Source of the DNA: JAZDGX01 sp964482205
Lineage (GTDB): Bacteria; Eisenbacteria; RBG-16-71-46; CAIMUX01; WJJG01
Length of the DNA stretch: 64,000 nt
Assembly (NCBI GenBank): GCA_964482205.1
Contig: CAYZWI010000002.1
Location: forward strand, 62,001-126,000
Direction: 5' to 3'
The notes under the pieces are model-generated. The model made no database searches. It was given only the letters and a program-made list of their open reading frames with translations, and was not told the DNA's origin. Made by a program: the position numbers and the translations under genes. How positions within the stretch are numbered: the first letter of the stretch is position 1; each line of letters opens with the position of its first letter. Shown one piece after another: positions 12,640-20,821 of the stretch.

Positions 12640-12673
12640 GCGCGGGTGTCGTCCTTCGGGACGGCACCCGCGC
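12640..12673 (+). terminator. Strong hairpin terminator after the Omp28-like gene
   Basis: A 15-bp stem (GCGCGGGTGTCGTCC with GGACGGCACCCGCGC, one G-U pair) closes a TTCG tetraloop. It is followed by TTCGTTT. A second hairpin (GGACC/GGTCC within 12604-12631) precedes it. Placed 50-80 nt after the stop of the gene ending at 12590. Confidence 0.65.
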
Positions 12674-12807
12674 TTCGTTTCTGCTATGGTTCGGCCCGGC
12701 GATGACGGCGATGCTCCTTCGACCCGGCGATGGCGACCACATCGGGCGAAGAGCAGTATCACGCGACGCACCTCGATGCGGTGCCGCGTCGACGAGAGAG
12801 GTTCGAG

Positions 12808-13962
12808 ATGATGCATGTCCGAAGAAACCTTGCGGCCAGTGTTCGGGCGATCGGACGAGGAATCCGAGGCGGGTCGTTCTCCTCGCTGCGGCTGCTTCCC
12901 GTCCTGCCGCTCCTGCTCCTCTTTGCCCTCTCCCCTTCGCCTTCGTCTGCGCAGCCGTGGGAGACGGACGCGAAGTGGCACAATGTGCCGAGAGTCGAAG
13001 CGCTCTTGCCGGCACCCGACACCGGGATTGAGTTCCAGGGCGGACAGGCGATCTACATGGGCGAGGAGTTGTACGAGCATTTGAACGGCGGGGCGCAACT
13101 GTTCCTCGAATTCGGCTTCCGCGAGATCGGGTCTCAAGAGCTCCTGTTCCGCGGCCATCACTATGTGTGGGAAGTCTACCAGATGGTCGATCCGCTGGCC
13201 GCGTACGGGGTGTTCAGCATTCGCCGGCCCCTGCAGTACGACGCCGATCTCTCGCTGGAAGGATTTCCCTTCAGCGGCGCCGTAGCGTCGCAAGCCTTCT
13301 TCGCCTACGGCCCGTACTACGCGGAGTTGATCTCCTTTCAGACCGTCCCGGACATGAAGAGAGAGATGACCTATATCGCGCACGCCGCGCTCGATCGGCT
13401 GGGTCCCGATCTGGCCGCCACCGACCTGCTCTCGCAGCCTCCCTTCGACGCCCTTCCTCCCGGCCGGGTGGCCGCTTCCGAACGCTTGGCGCGTGGCTCC
13501 GTCGGTTTGCGGGCAAGCCTGCGCCACGCGGGCTCGCAGGATTTTCGCCGGGCCATGGAGGGAGCGCTCGAAGCCGATTCCTCTCGTGCGCCGCTCTGGG
13601 TGATCGCCGAATACCATTCGCCCGAAGAAACGGCCGGCAAGCAGGGCGGACTGCAGCCTCGAACCACGCTCCTCATTCACCGCAACGCGGACCATCCGAC
13701 CGCGCTCATGCAGGCGGCCCGCCGCGCATTCACGCAAAACCCCGCCGAAATGATGGGCATCACCCTTCTCGACGGCGTCGACGGCTGGCTCGTCGTTCCT
13801 CCGGATCGCGATCCCGATCCGCCGACGCCGGCGGCCGCGCGCGCGCAATCGGCCTGGTTCGTCGGCGTGAAGGGCAGCGATTTGTGGATGGGCGTCTCGA
13901 CGATCAAACCGGACGAATTGTCTGCCTGGGCGATCGAGAACCTTCGGCAGGGAGCGGAATGA
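12808..13962 (+). CDS. Exported DUF6599 family protein
   Basis: A 384-residue exported protein. A hydrophobic run around residues 28-48 ends SSAQP and acts as signal peptide. The DUF6599 hallmark follows: EELYEHLNGGAQLFLEFGF, then VWEVYQMVDPLAAYGVFSI, in which the family has a conserved NGGAE-like and a D.a.GvyS-like stretch. The rest has mixed alpha/beta content with no catalytic motif that I can name. The start at 12808 (ATGATG) has GAGAGAGG upstream. Its stop overlaps the queF start (ATGA), so the two are probably cotranslated. Family function is unknown. Confidence 0.75.
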   Translation: MMHVRRNLAASVRAIGRGIRGGSFSSLRLLPVLPLLLLFALSPSPSSAQPWETDAKWHNVPRVEALLPAPDTGIEFQGGQAIYMGEELYEHLNGGAQLFLEFGFREIGSQELLFRGHHYVWEVYQMVDPLAAYGVFSIRRPLQYDADLSLEGFPFSGAVASQAFFAYGPYYAELISFQTVPDMKREMTYIAHAALDRLGPDLAATDLLSQPPFDALPPGRVAASERLARGSVGLRASLRHAGSQDFRRAMEGALEADSSRAPLWVIAEYHSPEETAGKQGGLQPRTTLLIHRNADHPTALMQAARRAFTQNPAEMMGITLLDGVDGWLVVPPDRDPDPPTPAAARAQSAWFVGVKGSDLWMGVSTIKPDELSAWAIENLRQGAE

Positions 13963-14465
13963 TGAGCACTAGCCGCCAGAGCAAGAGCCGCCGGAGTAGC
14001 GCGCGCGGAAGAACAGCGGCCGCCGGAAGAGCACAATCTTCGGGGCTCATGATGCGCGAACCGTCATCCATGAAGCCGACCATGCGCCGCATCGAAAAGA
14101 GGATCTCCACGCGCCCATCGACGCGCATGGAGACGTTCGCCAATCCCAAGAAGGGCCGCGACTACGAGATCGAGCTCGAGTACCCCGAGTTCACCTGCCT
14201 CTGCCCGATGACCGGGCAGCCCGACTTCGCCACCATCCGGGTAACTTACATTCCCCACGAGCTGTGCATCGAATTGAAGAGCCTGCGCAATTACCTCTGG
14301 TCGTTCCGCTCGAAGGGCGTCTTTCACGAAGCGGTGACGAACCGGATCGCGGACGACCTCATCCGCGCGCTCGCACCTCGCTGGCTGGAAGTGGAAGGGG
14401 AATTCCGGGTGCGCGGCGGCCTGAAGACGACCGTGCGCGTTTCGCATTCGGCGATGGAAGAGTAG
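13959..14465 (+). CDS. queF: NADPH-dependent 7-cyano-7-deazaguanine reductase QueF
   Basis: Reduces preQ0 to preQ1 in queuosine tRNA modification. The single-domain (type I) QueF core starts around METFANPKKGRDYEIE (residue 57). FTCLCPMTGQPDF supplies the nucleophile C82 and proton donor D89, and LKSLRNYLWSFRSKGVFHEA contains the NADPH and substrate-binding stretch with H123-E124. The chosen start overlaps the previous stop by 4 nt, giving 168 residues; this leaves a 56-residue Arg/Ser/Ala-rich extension not usual for the family. Internal ATGs at residues 31, 32, 38, 42 or 57 could be the true start. Confidence 0.9.
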   Translation: MMSTSRQSKSRRSSARGRTAAAGRAQSSGLMMREPSSMKPTMRRIEKRISTRPSTRMETFANPKKGRDYEIELEYPEFTCLCPMTGQPDFATIRVTYIPHELCIELKSLRNYLWSFRSKGVFHEAVTNRIADDLIRALAPRWLEVEGEFRVRGGLKTTVRVSHSAMEE

Positions 14466-14489
14466 CGCGACGCAGCGCTGCATCGGGGG

Positions 14490-14534
14490 TGGGGCGGCCG
14501 TCCGAACGTCCCCTATCTACGACGACCGCCCCCA
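14490..14534. terminator. Candidate bidirectional terminator between queF and the cohesin-like gene
   Basis: TGGGGCGGCCGTC (14490-14502) is nearly complementary to GACGACCGCCCCCA (14521-14534), with one bulged base and a G-U pair. It lies between two convergent genes. No clear T-run follows on either strand. Confidence 0.4.
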
Positions 14535-14717
14535 GATCCGTGCACTTCGTTTTCCCGAAGGCCGGCAAGGTTGCGTGCGGTCGCTTCCCCGCCGTCTCCA
14601 AGAGGCAGAAGTACGGTCCCCCACACTCTGGGCGCAGACTTGCGCCTCTCACTCGACACTCGGACTCGCCCGCTCCGGCTCAACGATCAAACAGCGTCAC
14701 TCGAATCTTGCCTGCTT

Positions 14718-15695
14718 TCACTGCGCGAGAATCAGCCGCCTCGTGAACGATCTTCCCTGAACCGATATGCGCGCAAAGTACGCGCCCGGCGAAAGCCGCC
14801 TGCCGCTTCGGTCCGCTGGATGCCAGATGATGGAACCCGCTTCACGAGAGCCGAGGGCGCTCGATGCCGCGCCCTCGCCCACCGAATTCGTGCTGCGAAA
14901 GACCGCCCGCCCCTGGGAGTCGAAGATCTCGATCACGACCGGGCCGGGCTCTTCGCCCGCGTACGAGAATTCGAAGACACTCGCAGAAGGATTGGGCGCG
15001 ATGCGCAGCTCGGGAATGCGTCCGCCCACCTCGCTGCCGGCCATCGAGACGCAGGGATCGGGCGCGCAACCTTCGAGAAAATGCAGGAACACCCCGCCGA
15101 ACGCCTCGCACTCTTCGGGAACCAAGACCTGGCACGAGCCGTCGAGGAGACAACACGAGCCCGTGGCGGGGCATACCGGCGTCGTAATCACGGTCGCATC
15201 GTGCGAGACGCTCGGAATGGTAGTCGAGTAATAGAACTCGATGTACTCGAACCACACTTCGGCGACCGACGCGTCAGCGAGAGCCTGCCATGTGATCGAA
15301 GACAGCGGCCCGGGCCCCACGATCGAATCGGGGCCGCACAGCGTGACGTGCGAGATGAAGACACTATCTTGCCCGATTTTCGTATACCACCAGGTGTTCC
15401 CGCACATGCCCTGCATCAAGCCGCCCTGGTTTGCCGGCACTTCGAGCACCGCAACCACGCTCAGTTTGGTCGAGTCGAAGCGAACGACCGCTTCATAGGC
15501 GTTGAATCCGCTGCCTTCGCGGTCGATCGTGAGCACCGTCGTGAATTCTTCCAAGGCATGCACGCAGACGGTGTCGGGCTGGTAGGAGACGGAGATATCC
15601 GCGGCCGCGGAAGCGACCGCACCGAAAAGTGCAAGCACGCACACCAATGCGAGCGCAGTCGCGGCCCGTTTGTTCCGGCCACCGGTCATCTTCAT
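14718..15695 (-). CDS. Secreted cohesin-like protein with Cys-rich module and sorting tail
   Basis: A 325-residue exported protein. Signal peptide about 1-32. Residues 33-170 form a cohesin-like beta-sandwich (VRFDSTKLSVVAV is the typical second strand set). Residues about 178-215 are a compact Cys-rich module, SCCLLDGSCQVLVPEECEA...GCAPDPC, that recurs three times in the protein at 39858. The last ~95 residues are the shared FlgD-like tail, APNPSASVFEFSY... to SFTRRLILAQ. AGGGAGG precedes the ATG. It is the last of four minus-strand secreted genes and is separated from the next by 78 nt. Confidence 0.75.
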   Translation of the reverse strand: MKMTGGRNKRAATALALVCVLALFGAVASAAADISVSYQPDTVCVHALEEFTTVLTIDREGSGFNAYEAVVRFDSTKLSVVAVLEVPANQGGLMQGMCGNTWWYTKIGQDSVFISHVTLCGPDSIVGPGPLSSITWQALADASVAEVWFEYIEFYYSTTIPSVSHDATVITTPVCPATGSCCLLDGSCQVLVPEECEAFGGVFLHFLEGCAPDPCVSMAGSEVGGRIPELRIAPNPSASVFEFSYAGEEPGPVVIEIFDSQGRAVFRSTNSVGEGAASSALGSREAGSIIWHPADRSGRRLSPGAYFARISVQGRSFTRRLILAQ

Positions 15696-15773
15696 GCCTC
15701 CCTGCGATTCGCCCGCTTGCGCCGGGGCCCCGCGCGCGGCGGGACCCCGGCCTCGGGTACAGGACTTCCGGCT

Positions 15774-18677
15774 CTAACGCATCAGAATGAGCTTGCGAGT
15801 AGTCTCGGAGCCTTCCGCGCGGAAGGCGTAGAAGTAGATCCCCGGGCTCACCACTCCGCCATCCTGCGTCCGGCCGTCCCAGCTCACGTTGTGATCGCCG
15901 GCGGACATCACATCGTCGATCAGCGTGCGCACCAGACGACCGGAGGCGTCGAAGATGCGCAGCGCCACCGGCATCTCGGAAGCGAGCTGGAAGGAGATCT
16001 CCGTGCGGCCCGTGAACGGATTCGGCCGCGCCTGCAGAAGCGCCGTCTTCACCGGGGTCGGGCCCGGATTGACCGGATCGACTGCCGCGCTGCCGGTCAG
16101 GAATCCGTTCTCGACGCCGCGCAGATCGGCAACGGTCAACGAAGGCCTCGCGTCGGCATGCAGCGGCTGGAAGCGAAGCACGGCCACTTCGCTGCTGGTG
16201 AAGGTCGCGCCGTGTCCGAGGATCGCGGCGTCCAGCTCGACTCCCTCGAGTCTCGTTCTCTGCATGAAGAAGCCTTCCCCGCCGACAGCCGAGCCGGCCT
16301 CCACGCTCTTCAGGGTGAGCTCTCTTTCGTTGAAGGCGACGATTGCGTGCACGCCCTTGACGAGCCCCGGATTGTCGAGCACGAGCTGAGCGACCGGCAT
16401 GCCCTCGCCGGAGACACTCCACACGAGACGCAACGCCGCCGTCTCCCCTTCGACCACAACCGGCGCGACTGCTCTCGCCGTATGGTAGTTGATTGCGAAC
16501 ATCATCAGATCTTCGAAGTCGATCAGGTTGTCGGTCGTCGGGAGGGCGTCGACCGTGTAATCGGTCGTCGGGCCGACATCCAAAGGATCGGGAGCGACCG
16601 TCGCGCCCCAGTACCCGATGGAAAGCGTGCTGATGTCGTTGGTGGTCACGAACTCTGTGTCGCCGACCTCGAAAATAACATCGCCCAGATGGTAATTGAG
16701 CGTCCCGCCCGTCTGGTTGGAGACTGCGGAGACGTTGCCGCAGGCATCCACGCTGAACGCGATGTAGTAATAGAAGTCGCGCACGGCAGGCTCATCTTGG
16801 AGGGTTCCATCCGTGCTCGTTCCCACCGAATCCCAGCCCGCCGCCGTGGCCAGCGCAGGAGTCGTGGGGGTTGCAGGCACCGCGCCGCCATCGTCGTCGT
16901 ACTCGGGATAGTGTTCGAAGCCCTTCCGGTAGATGACGGTTTCCGCGTAGTCGTCTTCTTCCGGGAGCGAGAAGGCGAGATCGATTTTCGTCGTCCCTTG
17001 ATTCACCTCGTTGCCCGTCTTCACCTGAACCGCATTTAGATCTCCGATCGCCACTGGCGCGGTCGCGTCGATGTTGAGCTCGATCGGATCGCCGAGCGCG
17101 CTCAGGATAGGAGCATTGGCGCAGTCGCGGAGGATCACTTGCTCAACGGCAATGACCCCAGTGCCATCGCTGCCGGAGGTCATGACGTCGATTTCGAACA
17201 GCGTACCTGTCTCATCCGTCGCCCCGCAGGGTGTGCCGGCGATCGCACAGTCGACCCGGTACTGTCCCCCGCCAAGACTTGTCGAGAAGAAGTACGTTGT
17301 TCCGACGCTATTGAGGTAGGTTCCCTGCCGGATGCTCAGGGGAGCCGGGGCGTCATCGCACAGCACCAACGGCCCACTGAGGCTGAAGGTCACGCTGAAG
17401 CCCCGCATGAGCGCGGCATCCAGTCGCGTGATCTCGAAGGGCACTGTGACGCAGGGATCGACTGTCGAGACACAGGGCCCGGTGTCGGGCGCCACCGGCC
17501 CCACGGGAGAAGCGGCCAGGCCGAGGGCGGCCGTGGCTTCGCCGCAGGTTTCCGGATAGTGATTGCCGTTGGAGTAGACCCAACCTCCGCTGACCGTGTC
17601 CTGCGTGGATCCAAGCCAGCCGGCCATGGCATTGATCTCTTCCCAGTACGTGTCCGCATCATACCGCGCGAGGCTCATGGCGCAGTAGGCCGTCGCCTGC
17701 CAACTCTCGTCGTCCGTGTTCACCCCGCAGCTGTTGCCCATCGCTCCGCTCGGATACATGTCGGCCAGGATGATGCCGATCAACCCGGGGATCTCACCCG
17801 TATGAGCATCCGCCGCCACGAACGCGTCGAGAAGACCCGAGATTCCTAAGTTGTAATAATCGTAGTCCCCGTTTGACGGGTCGAAGCCGCAGTTGCCTAC
17901 GATGTCGAAGTATCCAGGGGTGTCATTGTAGGTGTCCTGCCAGAGCACTTCGGCAATGTCATCGGCGTCGTCGTCATAGCCTGTATACCGGGCATCCAAC
18001 ATGGACGCCACGACTGCCCACGCGCCAATGTCCCAGGGGATGATGCCGTTGTCGTATCCCTGGCCATGCCGTACGTCGCGGATGTACTCCGCCAGAGCCG
18101 TCGCGCTCCCATATACGCCCATCCGCGCGTCGTACTTCGCCTTCGCCGCATCTTGATAGGTCGTGCCCGTCGCCAGGGGAAGATCGTCATAATTCATGAG
18201 GAAGATCAGGTCCGCCGCGCTCCGGACGTTGGCATTTGCCGCCATCTTGACTGCGGCATCCGTCATGGCCGTCCAATAGGCCGGCTGCGGATCCAGAAGA
18301 TATGCGCGGTAGAGGCCCTGAGCCGTGGCGCCGTAGATGTTCGTCGGACTGGCCCCGGTCGTGTGATGGAAGGGAGCGGGCGGCGAAGTGACCCTCCAGT
18401 CCCAGCCGCCGTCGTCGGGATCGTTGGGCGTCTCGTCCACGCCGTTCGTCCCGTTGCCGGCGTTGTCGTCGGTGACGTCGGCCTGCATCGCGACCAGGTA
18501 ACCGGCCGCCGCGCTCAATCCGCCGACAGCGCGCGCGCCTCTCTGGACGATGATCTCCCCGCGCTCGGCGGGAGTGAGCAGTCCAAGATTTTCGTCTTGG
18601 TCGCCCGGAGTCGCGGCGCCGATGGGAGCCACGATCAGCAGGACGGCCAGGAGACCCAAGAAGGCTTTCCCGTTCAT
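15774..18677 (-). CDS. Large secreted protein: alpha-toroid-like domain, cohesin-like domains, dockerin-like segment, sorting tail
   Basis: A 967-residue exported protein, started at 18677 because AGGAGG lies 9 nt upstream. After the signal peptide (1-21), residues about 30-405 look like an alpha/alpha-toroid of the prenyltransferase/terpene-cyclase-like superfamily (repeated ALxLARYD, WQATAYCAMSLA, GEATAALGLA). Next come a cohesin-like domain (about 410-540), a fibronectin III-like region with paired aromatic YPEYDDDGG and FYYYIAFSVD, a dockerin-like stretch (LGDVIFEVGD...LIDFEDLMMFAINY), a second cohesin-like domain, and the FlgD-like tail (880-967). No catalytic residues are evident. Likely an extracellular adhesion or scaffold protein. 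Confidence 0.7.
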   Translation of the reverse strand: MNGKAFLGLLAVLLIVAPIGAATPGDQDENLGLLTPAERGEIIVQRGARAVGGLSAAAGYLVAMQADVTDDNAGNGTNGVDETPNDPDDGGWDWRVTSPPAPFHHTTGASPTNIYGATAQGLYRAYLLDPQPAYWTAMTDAAVKMAANANVRSAADLIFLMNYDDLPLATGTTYQDAAKAKYDARMGVYGSATALAEYIRDVRHGQGYDNGIIPWDIGAWAVVASMLDARYTGYDDDADDIAEVLWQDTYNDTPGYFDIVGNCGFDPSNGDYDYYNLGISGLLDAFVAADAHTGEIPGLIGIILADMYPSGAMGNSCGVNTDDESWQATAYCAMSLARYDADTYWEEINAMAGWLGSTQDTVSGGWVYSNGNHYPETCGEATAALGLAASPVGPVAPDTGPCVSTVDPCVTVPFEITRLDAALMRGFSVTFSLSGPLVLCDDAPAPLSIRQGTYLNSVGTTYFFSTSLGGGQYRVDCAIAGTPCGATDETGTLFEIDVMTSGSDGTGVIAVEQVILRDCANAPILSALGDPIELNIDATAPVAIGDLNAVQVKTGNEVNQGTTKIDLAFSLPEEDDYAETVIYRKGFEHYPEYDDDGGAVPATPTTPALATAAGWDSVGTSTDGTLQDEPAVRDFYYYIAFSVDACGNVSAVSNQTGGTLNYHLGDVIFEVGDTEFVTTNDISTLSIGYWGATVAPDPLDVGPTTDYTVDALPTTDNLIDFEDLMMFAINYHTARAVAPVVVEGETAALRLVWSVSGEGMPVAQLVLDNPGLVKGVHAIVAFNERELTLKSVEAGSAVGGEGFFMQRTRLEGVELDAAILGHGATFTSSEVAVLRFQPLHADARPSLTVADLRGVENGFLTGSAAVDPVNPGPTPVKTALLQARPNPFTGRTEISFQLASEMPVALRIFDASGRLVRTLIDDVMSAGDHNVSWDGRTQDGGVVSPGIYFYAFRAEGSETTRKLILMR

Positions 18678-18739
18678 GGCAAGTCCTCCTACTTTCAGGT
18701 GAAATCGCCTCACACGTTCCTTCGGACACCATCGTGAGC

Positions 18740-18785
18740 TTCGTCGCGGGATCCCCGCTCGTCTACGGGGGTCGTGCCCTGGCGA
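18740..18785 (-). promoter_or_regulatory. Leader motif shared with the gene at 20822-23671
   Basis: On the minus strand the leader reads GTAGACGAGCGGGGATCCC then CGACGAAGCTC. The leader of the gene starting at 23671 has GTAGACAAGCGGGGATTCC then CGTCGAAGTTC. CCCCG/CGGGG around the first block can form a short hairpin. It may be a common operator or an RNA element. Confidence 0.4.
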
Positions 18786-18925
18786 GCGGGCTCATTTGCA
18801 TCTCCTCTTCAGTTTTCTATCCTTGTCCACATTCATGGCAGCCGCGTCACCGGCTGGCCACTTACTCCCCAATTCACCGCAGGCGTTGAAACAGGCGCGA
18901 ATTCATCTGAAAAGGCACTGCCTTC

Positions 18926-20272
18926 CTATCTGACAACCACAGCCTTGGATTGGACCTTCGCATCCGGCCGCGCGACCAGAATCCAGTAGACGCCAGGCGC
19001 CACAGGCATCCCCTTCACATCGCATCCTTCCCAGAGCAGCCGGGAGCCGGTGGAAAGGGCGCTGCGCCATATCTCCCGGCCGGTCACATCGCATACGCTC
19101 GCTTGCCAAGGAAGCAGCGGGGCGGCGACGGCTTCGTTCTCGGCCGCCCAGCCCGTGGACGAAATCTGACGCAACACGAATTCATGTCTGGCCGCGGGGT
19201 TCGGTCCCACTCGCTCGAGAATCAGACGGGGAGCGGTATCGACACTTCTTGGATGCCCGCCGTTCTCCTCCCCTACCGCCTGCAACTCCGCATCCATGAT
19301 GATCAGCCCATGATCGACGGCGATCGGGTAGAAGGGCACAATGTCGGGGTTCCAGACATTCCACCAGTCGTAGATCACTTCGGTCGTGTCGAATTCGGCG
19401 ATCGTCCGGAAGTGGACCTCGGTCAATTGTCCCGGCCCGTTCACAAAGGTTCCCGGGCCCAGCAGCGAGCACTCGATCCGGACGAGCGTCGGGCTTTCCT
19501 CTTTCACATAGAACCAGTACGGAATCGGCGGATCGGTGAGGAAAAGGCTTCCGACCGTCGCCGAATCGAATTCGACCAAGGCCGGGTCGTAGCGCAAGTG
19601 CACGCGAAAGGCGTGGATCGTGTCCACCGTATCGATGCAGGAGGAGAGAACGCACTTCCATCCCGCCCCTCCGACGATCTTCGGATCGGGATCGAAGAAC
19701 AGCGTCGCCTTCGGCCCGACGACGATCGCGCCGTCGTGAATCGCTTCGATGGCCACGGGAAGCCCCTGGCAATCGCGCAGCATCGGGCTTTCAATTTGAA
19801 GCGCCGTCTCCCCGCTGACATCTTTGGTCGCGAAAGTGAGCGTGAGAAGTTGGCCCGTCCCCGAGACGCATTCGTCGCTGGGAATGATCAGACATTCGAC
19901 TTCCACCGAAGTGGCCGTCTCTTCCACCGCCCAATAGAGACCGTAGGGCACATAGCTATCGAACAGCGAGCCGCGATGCACACTGACGAGATCGACGAAA
20001 GTCGAATCGAAGACCAGCGTTGTCTCGAAACCGCGCAGCTCACTCGTACCGTCCACGCGAAGAGCGAGCGTGAATTGCTCCGGGTAATCGATATAGGTGA
20101 GCGGCGGATCGATGGAGAGGACAGATGCGCTCGCAGTCACAGCGCAAATGCTCAGCACGACGAGTCCCAGCAGGGCTCGGATCCAGCGGCTGACCGGTAT
20201 GCTCAAAGACGCTCTGTCGACTGAACCGGCCCACCGGCTCGGCCTCGACGCGCGCATCCCTTGGGCTTTCAT
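18926..20272 (-). CDS. Secreted protein with two cohesin-like domains and sorting tail
   Basis: A 448-residue exported protein. The start at 20272 is preceded by AAGGAGAGAAGGA. A long n-region leads into a hydrophobic signal (about 31-48). Two successive cohesin-like domains follow, each with an LVFDSTFVDLVSV or LRYDPALVEFDSA strand pair (about 50-180 and 185-330). Residues about 350-448 are a divergent form of the shared FlgD-like tail, ending GVYWILVARPDAKVQSKAVVVR-type. No dockerin-like segment. It may act as a binding module displayed at the surface. Confidence 0.7.
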   Translation of the reverse strand: MKAQGMRASRPSRWAGSVDRASLSIPVSRWIRALLGLVVLSICAVTASASVLSIDPPLTYIDYPEQFTLALRVDGTSELRGFETTLVFDSTFVDLVSVHRGSLFDSYVPYGLYWAVEETATSVEVECLIIPSDECVSGTGQLLTLTFATKDVSGETALQIESPMLRDCQGLPVAIEAIHDGAIVVGPKATLFFDPDPKIVGGAGWKCVLSSCIDTVDTIHAFRVHLRYDPALVEFDSATVGSLFLTDPPIPYWFYVKEESPTLVRIECSLLGPGTFVNGPGQLTEVHFRTIAEFDTTEVIYDWWNVWNPDIVPFYPIAVDHGLIIMDAELQAVGEENGGHPRSVDTAPRLILERVGPNPAARHEFVLRQISSTGWAAENEAVAAPLLPWQASVCDVTGREIWRSALSTGSRLLWEGCDVKGMPVAPGVYWILVARPDAKVQSKAVVVR

Positions 20273-20821
20273 CGGTTCCTTCTCTCCTTTCCATTCGGGT
20301 CGGGGACGGCCGCGGCTCGTCGATCCCGGGCGGGATCGTGAGCGCCACCGATGCCGATCCGAGAGCGGCCCGGACACCGGCCGTATCCTGGATTTGCGTG
20401 GGGATGGTCGAGGGCGTGCGGCCTTTCGGACGCGTGGCCTGCAAGTGAAAGGTGGGTGGCAGCAACTGGTGCGCGCGAACGCGCTTCCGGGCGCTCGTAG
20501 ATGCCGTTTGAACTGCGGCCTCGAAGCCGCCGTCCGTCTCCGCGCACATTCATGACCGCGCCATCCTTGCAGTCGTCACATTCGCCAGGCGGAGACCGAA
20601 TACCGGTCCTCAGGTCCACTCCGCAAAACCGATCGCTTCCTTGGGCGTTTCACCGGTCTCGGGGACACTACCGGTAACGGCCTTCCTCCTATCTCGCGGA
20701 ACTCGTCCCGTTCCGCGCTCCATCGCCTCCTGCTTCGCGGAAGGCCCGGCGGGCCGTCTCCTCGAACGGTCCCGCCGGCTTCCGCTTCGGGTCGCACCTG
20801 CTAGCTCGACCATGCTCACGA
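20273..20821. other. 549-bp gap within the secreted-protein run
   Basis: I see no convincing gene. Open frames lack start signals. The minus-strand part nearest the downstream gene holds its ribosome binding site, and several short palindromes (for example ACCGG...CCGGT around 20611-20672) occur but do not match a riboswitch class that I recognise. Confidence 0.5.

Noticed and set aside
14571..17039. Long plus-strand frame of over 800 codons
   Set aside because: It is the antisense shadow of the cohesin-like genes; the composition is His/Arg-rich and has no family features or start signal.
20576..20821. Riboswitch in the gap between two secreted genes
   Set aside because: Some short palindromes resemble stems, but I could not match the core of any class I know.
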